Below are positions 23,750 through 34,814 of a DNA stretch of 64,000 nt, piece after piece. Source of the stretch: Rhopalosiphum padi. Lineage: Eukaryota > Arthropoda > Insecta > Hemiptera > Aphididae. A program made the position numbers and the translations under genes. Under the pieces are notes generated by a model. The model saw nothing but the letters and a program-made list of their open reading frames with translations. It was not told the origin of the DNA and searched no databases. Within the stretch, counting starts at the first letter, position 1, and each line of letters begins with the position of its first letter. Location of the stretch: NCBI RefSeq assembly GCF_020882245.1, contig NC_083598.1, positions 58,999,858 to 59,063,857 of the forward strand, written 5' to 3'.

Positions 23750-23923
23750 CAAAACGAGACAAGACGAGCCGAAACATACGAAAACGAACGTGCAAAGTGT
23801 GAAACATGCCACAAAGTCAATAAAACACACACGAGTTAGTTTAACCACTAATAATGTTTCTGAAACAGCGAAGAAACCAAAAACAACGAAAAACTACATT
23901 GCGTTAAATAAATTTCGGATTTG
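23750..23923 (+). CDS. Phase-2 exon module 3
   Basis: 174 nt after TTTAGTAG, ending ATTTG|GTATAAT. Frame is the same as the other modules and open, with no internal ATG in the N-terminal part. The motif HTRVSLTTNNVSETAKKPK aligns with the array consensus. Its split codon TG must be completed by C or T to avoid a stop; every downstream module begins with C or T. Confidence 0.5.
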
Positions 23924-24301
23924 GTATAATTACATCATAACTTATTACAATATTAATACAATTTTATAATAAAATACATTTATAGTTAATCTATAAAAAT
24001 AGTTGTATTAAATACACGATAATTTAAAAAGTATGAGGCGTGTTCATCTACATACCTCATATTTTATTCTAACGTATATTCATATAAATATTACATATAA
24101 TTAGATTAGATATTATAGCAACATACCAACAAATTATCATAAATTCCGTATATTGTCTCATTATGTCCTACTAATATAGTTTCGCAAAAACTTAATAAAC
24201 CTAAAATATTTGATAAAAAAATTGAAATAAATGGAATCGTGTAATGATGATTTTAAAACTCTATACAACTTATCTACATTATAAACCATTCAATTTAGCA
24301 G

Positions 24302-24484
24302 TGGAATGACACAAACCAAGCCGAAACAAACGAATACAGACGATCAAAATGCAAAACTTACGGCGATAACAAAAAAAAACGCAACAACTAATATTACACA
24401 AAATAATTTTGATGTTACATCGGCAGAGAAAAATACCCCAATAAAAAACATAATATTTAACGAAATGAAAGAATCTTTGAATAG
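24302..24484 (+). CDS. Phase-2 exon module 4
   Basis: 183 nt after TTTAGCAG, ending TTGAATAG|GTATTT; open and phase 2 at both ends. It begins GMTQTKPKQTNTDDQNAKL and ends EMKESLN. With modules 5 and 9 it forms a MTQT...D(D/E)(Q/K) subfamily of the array. Confidence 0.55.
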
Positions 24485-24689
24485 GTATTTATATATAAAT
24501 ATAACATAATTCATTTCATAATACACATTTATGTTTTCTCCATCATATCGCTTATACAATATACAAGAACATTCACAAATCATGGTCACCTAGTGGCCCA
24601 TTTTTACCACGAATATTTATATATATATATATAAATATGTATATATTTTTAATTTTAGTAAAAACTTGTAAATACATAATAAACAACAT

Positions 24690-24830
24690 ACTAGTTTAAT
24701 AAAAACTTAACTAACCCTATAATTATTAATTTGATACGAAAACTAAACTAAAACAATAAACACATAATAATATAATAGTATATTTCATAAAATACATTTA
24801 CAATTTCGTCAGCATGATACTATTGCATTG
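24690..24830 (+). repeat. Array unit that has lost its exon
   Basis: The conserved upstream intron flank (AATTTGATACGAAAACTAAA) runs directly into the conserved downstream flank (ACACATAATAATATAATAG, TTTCATAAAATACATTTACA) with the exon deleted. This shows that the duplicated unit includes both intron flanks. Confidence 0.55.
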
Positions 24831-24929
24831 TATTCAATATAAGATTAAGTTAAATTAGGGGCGTCATTTCAATATTTGCTGGGGTAAGGCATAATAACGT
24901 CTGGCCCTATAACTATAAAACTTTTAAGT

Positions 24930-25450
24930 ACATATAAAAAAAAGAATCTAGGTATTATTCTGATTTTAATGATTTTTTATTTATGAAAGTATTGTATTGT
25001 TCGTTAGTAAGGTCATCATTTGAATATGGTACGGTATTATGGAATACTAATTAATTAGATTTAATTATAAATTATAATAAAAGATCCAGAAAATTGTTTT
25101 ACATTTTTATGTTTATAAAACGATATATCCTTATCATAATATTAATGAGAATGTTAACTTTATGGGTTTAAAGTATAACTAAAAACTAGATGATCAGTAT
25201 TTTATGTCACTTTTGTGTATAAAATCTTGAGCGATAACCGTTTGCGTACATAATACATGTGATTCATTTGTGAAATTTATTTTCGACTTTCTAGAATTTT
25301 TACAAAAAATTAGCCTTAAAGACTAAAGTACTATCTTTTAATTCCAGAATTAATCTACTTTTTGCTATACTTCATTCTAAAAATAATTACTTTCCAAATA
25401 GTCTGGTTTGTCACTTATTAGTATGTAGTTTAATATATTAATTATAGGTA
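24930..25450 (+). pseudogene. Non-LTR retrotransposon reverse transcriptase remnant
   Basis: A decayed plus-strand reading contains YCSLVRSSFEYGTVLWNT (24995-25048), the familiar C-terminal RT motif of jockey-type non-LTR elements. Further matching fragments follow in other frames (FNSRINLLFAILHSKN near 25340-25390). Several stops and frameshifts make it inactive. It lies in the intron between modules 4 and 5. Confidence 0.7.
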
Positions 25451-25636
25451 AGTCATAATTTTGATTTTCTTTTCGATTCCTGTTTTAAGCTAAAATCCGT
25501 TTTTTTTAAATTTAAATTTAACGACAATGTTATTTTTCACTTACTGTACTCAAAACCTTTGGGGTGTTTTTATATAAATTTATTTATTAAATAAAAATTT
25601 AATAATATTATTATAATTATAAATCATCCAATTTAG

Positions 25637-25816
25637 CTATGAAATGACACAAACCAAGCACAGACAAACGAATATAGACGATAAAACTGCGAAACCAGCT
25701 TTGATGTCAATAAAAAATGCAGCTACAAATAGTATTTCTGTGCCATTGGAGAAACCAAAACCAACGAAAGACAATTTAGTACAAGTATTTGCCGGGTTAA
25801 AAAAACTTTATGACAG
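25637..25816 (+). CDS. Phase-2 exon module 5
   Basis: 180 nt after CAATTTAG, ending TATGACAG|GTATAAAT; open, phase 2 at both ends. It begins YEMTQTKHRQTNIDDKTAK, then KNAATNSISVPLEKPK and a lysine-rich helix ending GLKKLYD. It is closest to module 4 in the first half. Confidence 0.55.
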
Positions 25817-26748
25817 GTATAAATTCTATAAATACATTATAACCTTCAATAACATACTTTTATAAAATATTTTTTTGGTTCTTAATCACAATGATTCTGT
25901 TTAATATAAGAAAATTCACAATCTATATTCACTTCATTATTTCTTACATGATATTATTCATATACATTTTAAATATTTTTAAGTTTATTTATAAGTTGTA
26001 TAAATTACTAGCACTTCATTGTCGATACAAGTTGCATCCATGAGAATTGGTTACCTAATGCTAATATTTAGCGTAACATGTGTGGATAAATAATATTTTT
26101 TGTTTTCTAATTAGGTATTTAGGCGTATAGATAATACTTTTGATTTATTATATTGACAATTTAATAATTTTCCTTTTATTTTTTTTTGTTAAGCAACCCA
26201 AATTTTATTTTTCCTTTTCAAACTTACAAAGGTTCAATAATGTAAACTAAAACTAACGAAAAGTTTTGTGTTGTTATACTACATCAACTATTCACTAAAA
26301 TACTAGTTTATAATAATAACTAATAAATTGGTGACACACATGAAAATAAATATTTTAATGTGCGTATTTTCCGATAATTAAAAAAACTAAAAAACCGATT
26401 TTTCATAACTTATAAAATCAGAAATACATTTAAAACCTGATCCAAGATGTATTCTCGCATTTACAAAAAAAAAAAAAAAATCAATATAATCGGATGAATA
26501 GATTCAAAAAAAATGCATGACAAAAATTTCTATTTTCACATGTACATGATCTATAAATAGGTTATAAAATCATATTATGAACTTCATTATGTATAATTGC
26601 CTTCTTCAGTACTACCCATATATAGTTTCATAAAAATTTAACTAAACCTAAATTTTTGTTAGAAAAATTAAAATAAATCGAATCTTGTGATGATGACTTT
26701 GAAAATGCCATATAATTTTTTATAATTACAAAACTTTTAATTTACCAG

Positions 26749-26937
26749 TAAAAAAAAACGAGACCATTTGGTTCAAAATTATACGGATATTCCAATCGGG
26801 AAACCTGCCACGATGTTAATAAATCACAGATCAGCTTGTTTAACCACAAACAATAACTCTCTACCATTGGATAAACTAAAACCGAAGGAAGAAAACACAA
26901 AATACTTATTAGATGAGTTAAGAAAACAAACAAATTG
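26749..26937 (+). CDS. Phase-2 exon module 6
   Basis: 189 nt, the longest module, after TTTACCAG, ending ACAAATTG|GTAAAAA; open and phase 2. It begins KKKRDHLVQNYTDIPIGK and includes SACLTTNNNSLPLDKLKPK, then a helix NTKYLLDELRKQTN. The split codon TG is completed by the T that starts module 7, giving Cys. Confidence 0.5.
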
Positions 26938-27721
26938 GTAAAAATCTATAAATACGTTAAAACCTACAAATTAATAACATATTTTTATTCAATACATTCA
27001 CGATTTTTCTATCCAATTGCTTGTAAATTCACAATTCAAGGTCCCTCATTCTCTTCATTTTTTCCTACACGTGATATTATTTACATTTTTTTCAATTATT
27101 TATATATTTACCAATTATGTACCGTGCCAGCCTCACTCTCCGTATTATCTGTTTTGAATCAGGGTACGTATCCAATTCCTAACTTTAAAATTACTTTAAA
27201 ATAGAACTCGTAAACCAATTAACCACAAAACATTATAAAAAAAATTTACACTATAAATTGTAATAGACTTGTTCTAATCCTCTATAATTGCTGAACTTGC
27301 ATCCAACTCGCTTCCTTGAAACTCCACACGCATCTTAAGAAAAAAGGTGTCGAGATTTATTAAATGATTTACTAAATTAATTTGCAAAAAAAAATGTCAT
27401 CACTGGATGGCCTCTCTCCTCATTATGTATATCATTATTGTGTATTCTTTTCATTTTTTAATCGCCTTATTAGTTATTATGCTTTGTAGCATTAATTGTA
27501 AACATTCCTTTTAATATTATAAATTATAACATAACTTATGCACAATGTACTTCAACTTCATAATATATTGTCTCCTAAAGTCATATCGATAGTTTGACAA
27601 GAACTTATCTTAACTTTACTTTAATATTGTGATACGAAAGCTAAACAAAATTAAATCGTGTAATGATGACCTTTAATATGCCATATAATTAATAGTTATT
27701 ATAAACCTTCTAATTTTGTAG

Positions 27722-27904
27722 TGAAACGGTTCAATACAAACCAACATATACGAATACGACAAGTGCACAATCGGACACTATATCAGTAAAACATACACCA
27801 GATACTTTAACAACAAATAATGATTCACTGCCAGTGGAGAAACTAAAAAACAAGAAGGAAAACATAGATGACATGTTAAAGAAGATAATAAATCTTAAGT
27901 ACAG
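27722..27904 (+). CDS. Phase-2 exon module 7
   Basis: 183 nt after ATTTTGTAG, ending TACAG|GTAAAA; open, phase 2. It includes HTPDTLTTNNDSLPVEKLKN and NIDDMLKKIINLKY. The upstream flank (CGTGTAATGATGACCTTTAA) is the same as in the other units. Confidence 0.55.
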
Positions 27905-28051
27905 GTAAAAAATCAATATAATATTCAATATTAATAACATATTTTTATAAAATATTTTTGCGGTTTTTCCACCACAATGCTTCTAATAAATAAAAGGAAA
28001 TTTTAATTCATGCTCCCCTAGTCACTAAATTGTTTTCAACGTATGATATTA

Positions 28052-28579
28052 CATTGAAATCTTGATAAGTCGAAATTCAAATGCAATTTTTCGACTTATC
28101 AAGGGTTTTGACTCACTATGGTTTAGGAAAACATTTCGACTTAAATAATTTTTAAAACGTATCTACCTATGTATGAATATTATAGTTTTAATTACAATTT
28201 ACAGTGTGTATTGTTTTTGTTATTATATAAAACTAATTACTAAACAATCATGATAAAAATGTGATAAAATAATTAATATTTTTTACATTTTATATACTAC
28301 CGTACATGTGTAATCGATCGATCGTAACTGACAATACCGAATGTAGGTACCTAATGAAAATAAACTGAATGAATAATACAATAATAAATATAATACCGGG
28401 ATTAGATTAAATTATCGGAACGCACAAGTAGATTAGACAAATGATTATAAGAATTATCTGTCATTAGCTGTCTATATTATTCAGAACTCAGAATGTTCGA
28501 TTTATCAATAGTTTTTCTTTCGAGTAATCTAGGTTTTCGCAAGGGAATGGTATTTATTATGACTTATCAGGTTCCACTG
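28052..28579. mobile_element. pogo/Tigger-like MITE
   Basis: The right end reads, on the minus strand, CAGTGGAACCTGATAAGTC; the left end is CATTGAAATCTTGATAAGTC. Both abut TA (28050-28051, 28580-28581), the Tc1/mariner/pogo target duplication. The left subterminal region repeats the complementary TTCGACTTATCAAG. There is no coding sequence. It separates modules 7 and 8. Confidence 0.7.
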
Positions 28580-28819
28580 TAAAAAAAAACTATATATATA
28601 TTTTTGATTTTAGTTTATAAATTATAAGTTATAACATTTTATTATGATAATATGAACTTCATATTATATGGCCCCCTTCAGCCTTACCGATAATTTAACA
28701 AGAACTTAACCAAACCAAACCAATATAATTTGATGCGAAAACTTAACTACATTGAATCGTTTAATAATGACCATTAAAATTATATATAATTTATTTTCAT
28801 TTTAAATTGTCCGATTTAG

Positions 28820-28969
28820 CATAATACAGTATGAATCGACACCACCGAAACCTACCATGAAGTCAACAAAACATGCACCAGCTCTTTTAACCACACAAAA
28901 TGTACGAATGAAGAGACGGCCAAAATCAATGAGAGGAAAAATTTTCCGGTTAAGATAACTTCAGAATAG
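28820..28969 (+). CDS. Phase-2 exon module 8, with in-frame stop
   Basis: 150 nt after CCGATTTAG, ending CAGAATAG|GTATAAAT, in the array phase. Open until TAA at 28956-28958, only 11 nt before the donor. It contains HAPALLTTQNVRMKRRPK. Either it is the terminal coding exon, or it is decaying and skipped. The downstream flank has a trace of a further unit (AATAATCCAATTAAACATTTAG at ~29090, shortened) without a clear exon. Confidence 0.4.
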
Positions 28970-29419
28970 GTATAAATATAACACTATAAATATAGTTAAA
29001 CACAATGAGTTTTTATTAGAAAAAATACATTAATTTTTAATATAAAAATGACTTTAACATAACTTTTAATTTGTCGTTATTATAAATAATCCAATTAAAC
29101 ATTTAGTACTTTGTTACTGAACCTTGTACACAGTTAATTTTGTTTTCAATCAGAGTTAAATGTTTGTTGAAATCATTTATAAGCACAATCATAAGCGATT
29201 TGAAACTTTTTTTTTCAGATCAGGTTGATTAGGTATTGATGAATTTCATAACGTATTAGTTCTTTTTGTCTTGTGTTTTATAATCGGTTTACCTGTAGAT
29301 TGGATTATTTAAATTAGCGACAAATTAAATGGTAGTTAAAGGTAATTTTTATATTAAAAATTAATGTTTTTTTCCTATAAAAACTCATTATGTTTTACTA
29401 TATTTCTAGTGTGATTAGT

Positions 29420-30705
29420 CCCAGTCAAATAAGACAAAAATCGACAAAATTCGGAACTAATTTCCCGAAAGCTGAATTTTGGTTTATAAATAGTTTATAA
29501 ATATACTAAAAGTCCTGACATCTACTCCTTGTGCGTAGACCCGCACCCTTCTTATAAGAGTGGTGCACCCCTTTTACTGATTTCGCTTATATTTCGTCAG
29601 ATGTTCAAGTTACAATAAAAATACCTATGAGCAAAATTAAAGACCATATAATTTACCATAGAATTATTAACTTACTTTTAATATACAAAGTGATTCTTTT
29701 ATAATTGTTCATTCATTATTTCATAGTGTTGACTTTTTTCAATTTTTTTTTTTTCAAAATATTTAGTTTCATGCTTTTCTAAAACCATATAACATTTTTA
29801 TTTTTTCACCTTTATTACTAATAGTGAGATCTTTATTTTAAATATAAGCTTCCATTTGAAATAAAATTTTGATAGTGGTTTCACTAAATCTAAGAGAGAA
29901 AAAATTTAAATGCTATATAGGTAGTTTTAGAAAAGTATAAAACTAAACATTTTGAAAAAAAAAATTGAAAGTCAACAGTTTTTGAAATAATAAGTGTACA
30001 GTGATAAAAGAATCAACCTGTATATATTTTGTGGTAAGTATTATATTATATTTAAAAAAAAGAAAAAAAAAATTAATTTTTTTTTTTTTATATTTTGTTT
30101 AAGTAAAAGCCGTCAGCATACGTTAAAACAACCAACGACAATTTATCATTGACAAAAGTTGAGCAGATATTATTACATTATAACGCGTTAAATTATTAAT
30201 CTTAGTCAACAACTTGTTCAATTACATCGTCACCACCGATATAAATAGCATTATGACTTACAATAATTAAAATTGATGAAATAATTTAGCGTGTCATAAC
30301 ATAATATTATCTGCTCGTTAACTTTTGTCATAGGTTGTTTTAGCATATGATTGACGGTTTTTACTCGCAAACAGAATTAAAAAAAACATTTTTAATCTTT
30401 TTTTTTAAATATAATACTTACCACAACATATATATAATTGAAGTAAGTTTATTCAATGGTAAATTGTTTGGTCTTTAATTTTTGGGCATAAGTATTTTTA
30501 TTGTAATTTGAACAGCTGATGAGTTATAAGCGAAAACAGTAAAAGGGGTGCGCACCTCTTTTAAGAGTGGTGGGGGCTACTCACAAGGCTATGTGTCAGG
30601 ATGTTTAGTATGTTTATGAGTGAGGTATAAACTACTTATATACCAAAATTCAGCTTTCGGGAAATTATTTCTCAATTGTGTGCTAATTTTACTGGACTAG
30701 ATCAT
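29420..30705. mobile_element. Large palindromic (fold-back) element, ~1.3 kb
   Basis: Outer arms: TTTCCCGAAAGCTGAATTTT at ~29461 against its complement near 30650; AGTGGTGCACCCCTTTTACTG at ~29560 (21 nt, last base excluded in the match) against AGTAAAAGGGGTGCGCACC near 30540. Inner arms: TTGACAAAAGTTGAGCAGAT at ~30150 against TCTGCTCGTTAACTTTTGTCA at 30310. A third nested pair (CTTTTCTAAAACCATATA and TTTTAGAAAAGTATAAAAC) lies at 29775/29925. No ORF is credible. It is a long-TIR non-autonomous transposon of undetermined family. Confidence 0.65.
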
Positions 30706-30776
30706 TTTATTCAAAAACATATTATAGTTTTGTACAAATGTCATGCTTGGAGTAAAATAAAATTATGGTCACGATA

Positions 30777-30850
30777 TGATGTTTGTTGAAATCATTTATA
30801 AGTGAAATCGTAAATGATTTGCTACTTCTTATAAAGATCAGATTGATATA
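30777..30850 (+). repeat. Direct repeat of 29158-29232
   Basis: ATGTTTGTTGAAATCATTTATAA occurs (in part) at both sites, followed by AATCGTAAATGATTTG here and AATCATAAGCGATTTG at 29185, then AGATCAG-TTGAT. The two copies bracket the large palindromic element and may be remains of a longer direct duplication. Confidence 0.5.
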
Positions 30851-31369
30851 AATAATTTTATTGATTATAATAATATTATTCGAAACTATAAAAATATAAA
30901 ACTGTTTTCTTATATTATAATAAGCAATAGTATATATTTCAAAAATGTCTAAAAAACCATCGAAATATGCACTAAAAGAAGAAATATGCAAAAAAAAGCA
31001 CTAAAAAAGTTCTTAAATCGTTATGTCAAGACAAATTTTGTGCTCGCTTAGCATATCATACAATCAACCAGAATAAATATGCAAATGCATACAAATATGC
31101 GCTCTGATTATAAATAATTGTAGGTAAATTCAAAATATCCTAATAATTTGTAAGCAACCAGAAAACTGAAATTTAAGAACAAAAGTTGTACTTTAGCTTG
31201 AACTTGCCTTCTGACTACGAAATCAAACGATAGTGGTCAGGCGGTTAATATTATTTATTAGTTTTTACTTTTTAGGATATATGCTATAAATTTTGCATAA
31301 ACATTAAACATTCAAGCAAAGTTTTAAATTACTAATTACCTGTTACTCTCGTGTAGGAATTTACGGGGG

Positions 31370-31500
31370 CTGAACGTTTGGTCACATTGACCCAAAAGTC
31401 ATCACGTTTGGGTACAAATAAACACAACGTTTGGGCACATAAAATAAAACGTATATTCGTTTTTACCTGGTAAATCAGAGAATGTTTGGGTATACTTCAT
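31370..31500 (+). repeat. CGTTTGGGYACA repeats
   Basis: The core GTTTGG(G/T) followed by (Y)AC recurs at about 31376, 31408, 31430 and 31484 in 120 bp. It is an irregular short repeat, of no known type to me. Confidence 0.4.
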
Positions 31501-31945
31501 CATATACTTTATCTCCAAACCAAATAATATCCAACTTATATTATTTTGATTATTCTATGATTATTATCGTAGTTATACTCGACTACGAATTTTGTTGGAA
31601 AAAAAGTAAATAATATAGATAAGTAAATAAATAAAATAAAATTAACCAAATATATTGACAAATATTTTAATATAATATGACAAAATAAAATAATTAAAAT
31701 ATTAATTATAACAAAAATAAAAATAAACGTTTTTGGGAGACTATTAAGCGCCAACCTCCTCGTGGTGTCTCCTGGGTAACGCTAATAATATAATAATAAT
31801 AAAATTTAAAGTTAAAAAGTAAAAAAAGTGTACTTACATGTGGTATTATTTAAAAAATATTATTATCTGAAAAAAAGTGTACCTAAACGTGTGTTCCCAA
31901 TCGTTCTCCAAAATCCTAGGTAAAAATGTCGTTTTGTATCCGTTT

Positions 31946-32202
31946 CGATTGCGTCAGATAGGTAAAATAGCCTTTTCTACCTTATTTATGTCCCGATTGC
32001 GTCCTATTGTATTATACATATGCATTAAATTACACTATTTTAATTTTATTTTAGTTATCACTGCTACGTGCTCTGATGTCCCGTAATACATAATACATAA
32101 TACATAAAAGGGGGTACTACGACGCCGGTAAAACACGATTGCGTACGGTCTTTATAATCGACATACGCAATCGTGAACATTAAATGTTTACGATTGCGTA
32201 CG
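31946..32202. repeat. Cluster of CGATTGCGT(ACG) motifs
   Basis: CGATTGCGT is found at 31946, 31994, 32136 and 32191 on the plus strand and once inverted at 32165-32173. The pair at 32136 and 32165 can form a hairpin. Two copies extend to CGATTGCGTACG. The repeats are irregularly spaced and stand out in AT-rich DNA. Confidence 0.6.
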
Positions 32203-32257
32203 ATTTTTATCTGCAACTTTGAACTGTACTGTTGCCATTTGCTTTGAACTTATAGAA

Positions 32258-32455
32258 CAGAGCTGGCCAAACTTTTTTTGGTCACGATCTACTAAAAATA
32301 TACTTCACCTTTGTGGATTGACTTATTAATCAACTTATTGATCGACTATTATAAAGAAACATAGAGCGCGTGGCCCTAAAAATAAATTCTAATATGATCG
32401 ACTTTGAAATTGTCCAAGATCGACCGGTCGATTGCGATCGACTGTTTGGCCACCC
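32258..32455. mobile_element. hAT-like MITE
   Basis: The left end CAGAGCTGGCCAAACTTTTT and the complement of the right end (GGTGGCCAAACAGTCGATCG) are the style of hAT (Charlie-like) termini. The interior has GATCGAC/GTCGATC inverted words. No clear 8-bp target duplication was found, so the exact ends are uncertain. Confidence 0.55.
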
Positions 32456-32679
32456 AATTATTCTATAGTATAGAACATACAATTTAAAATTAATTGAGAT
32501 CTAATAGGTAATATTTGATAGGCAATAACGAAATCGGTTATTTTACTAGGATATTTTATGATATTCGCACTCGATAAAATATTATGTATACTGCAGTATA
32601 CCTATCATTTAATAACTCAGTGAATAACCGTCGTTGGATTATCAACTTCCTTACGTGTTTCGTGTTTTTCGAGTGAAAT

Positions 32680-33051
32680 ATGGAAAATAAAGTTAATTTT
32701 ATAACTTCTGAAAAAGGTAAACCACTAGTTTTACTAAATCTGCATAAATATCGGTTTATTAGAGAAAGAAAGGACGGAATTAAAAAAATAGGTTGTCCCG
32801 ATTTAAATATTGGATGTTTGTTTTCTGACTACATTTTAAATACATACGTGGAGAATGGTTGTTTATTTCCGCCAGAAATTTGGGCACAAGACTCAAGAGC
32901 CATCCGAAAATCCTCGGTAAATATTCAACTATATAATTGCTATAATAACTATGATTTTGTTAGGAATAGGCCAGAGGATACATGGGTAGGTGAAAAAGAC
33001 ACTGACTATATAAGGGGGCCCCGGACGTCAGCAGGACTCCTGCAGACGTGA
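32680..33051 (+). pseudogene. Internally deleted FLYWCH/MULE-type gene remnant
   Basis: A 123-codon ORF. Its first ~40 residues (KGKPLVLLNLHKYRF) fit the first half of a FLYWCH finger, but the WRC and later His ligands are missing. It then jumps to NGCLFPPEIWAQDSRAIRK, which resembles the segment just before the catalytic Glu region of other MULE transposases. The DDE core is absent. I read it as an internally deleted transposase of a lineage different from the 16.3-18.5 kb MULE. Confidence 0.45.
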
Positions 33052-34576
33052 TTTACCAGAGTTAGCGCAAGCACTTTCACGTCAGTCTATATCAGAAATC
33101 TATCATTTGGACTTAGAATATTTTCAATTAATTAAATAAATGACACTTAGAAATATTTCGACACGACCTGCAATTTCGACGACCAGTTGCTGGCCCACTA
33201 CATCACTATTGAACACATTCGTAGTCCTAGGATGGATAGATTGGGAAATTAATAGTCATATTTAGTAATTATTTTGTCAGTGATATTTAAAAAATAATAA
33301 TATAAAAATAAATAATGATTAGCCCAAATATATAGGATTCAATAATTAAAAAATACATCTTGTTATTTTAAAAAGGGGCTTTTAAGGGAAATAGTTTTAA
33401 AGTATTGTAAAAGGAATATAATTTTTTTTTAAGCTGTTCGCATTTGTTTATCAATAAATTCTTGTTTATCAAAATATTTTGCTCTGCGTTTTACAAGTAT
33501 TAAATTTTTAATTGACGTTGTAGACATGTACCTAACCTATGAATTCGAGAATACATGAACAAAAGTTGACGAAGAGTAAAAAAATGAATAAAATAAGCTT
33601 AGAGAAAATTGCGTATGAATTTGGTATCGGTATATTGTGTATTATATATATTATATATATTCTACTTGGAAAGAAATAGAGCGACTACGAAATTGTTCGT
33701 TGCCCAGGAGATATTTGTGTAATGTTTATACGTTTCAAGCGATTGTGAATAAAACACAAAATGTTCGTAGTCAATATTAGTTTAAATTTCACATCAATCA
33801 TTCTCTTATACAAAAATAAATATTTTAGTTCCTCTTATAACTATAAATAATAGCTTAATAATTTGCATAATATATTTCTTTTCTAAAATGGAAATTATAA
33901 AACAGTTAAAATTGATTTTAATTTGAAACTAAATAGTACGAGAAATAATACGTTTTTAAATGTGGAATGACAACAACAGACATCATTAATATGCTTTCAA
34001 AAACATTTGGTTGTAATGACTAACATTGTTAAAAAGAAAAATATTAAATTCTGAATGAAGTGGTGAATGGTATATTAGTTTAACAATAAGGTAAGTTTTA
34101 AATATTTATTTTAGTTTTTATAAAAAAATTAATTAAAAAATCACCGTAGAGATTTGACTTATTCATAAAATAATTTAGTTAGCATTTTAAATAAAAATTA
34201 AATTTAAAAAATATTTTTTTATCTTTTTTAATTATTTATAAATATTCTTGATCTTTGATTTATTTTAGTTTTTTTTTTATATGATAAGTAATAATAATTA
34301 TGTTTTTACTAATAAGATTGTATGTGTAGTAAAAATAATTTTCGTATGTATTAACATAATAAATTAATATTTTCAGCAAAATTGGATATTTAAACGAAAA
34401 ATAACGATTACCTAAGTTATTTATATATTATTACAAAATATGTAGGTACCTAATTCATTGTGACTTGAAACTTTTCGTCCCTATGGTGTATATTTTTATT
34501 TGTTTGTTTATTTATTTTTGTGAGTAGAAACGATGACGTTTTCAATATATACCGATTAATTTGTTAATCATAGCAT
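33052..34576. other. AT-rich DNA without recognisable features
   Basis: Contains an (AT)n-like run at ~33640-33660 and poly-A/T stretches. No ORF, RNA gene or clear repeat is supported. Confidence 0.5.
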
Positions 34577-34814
34577 AAACCTATTCACAAAGTTCTACGG
34601 TAGTGTGTCAATATTGACTAAAGTTGAGCAAGTAATACATATTATATAGCTGTTGATATTAAGATTATTATTAAATAATATATGTATAAAGAACTAAAGA
34701 AGACTTTTTTTGCAATAAATACTCCAATCTGGCACGTATATTATTCTAATAGCAAAACAAATTTCGACGGGTGACTTTCCTGGACTTTTTTTTTGCACGC
34801 TACATGATGTCGTA
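34577..34814 (-). repeat. Inverted segmental copy holding the empty MULE site
   Basis: Reverse complement of 16224-16293 joined to 18523-18690 (landmarks TCAATATTGACTAAAGTTGA and CGACGGGTGACTTTCCTGGA). The target word ATATTATTC is present once at 34738-34746. It is the pre-insertion form of the MULE locus. Confidence 0.9.

Noticed and set aside
22173..28969. Assignment of the exon array to the bicycle effector family
   Set aside because: Exon phase fits, but exons are long rather than micro, and no signal peptide or Cys-Tyr-Cys pair is visible.
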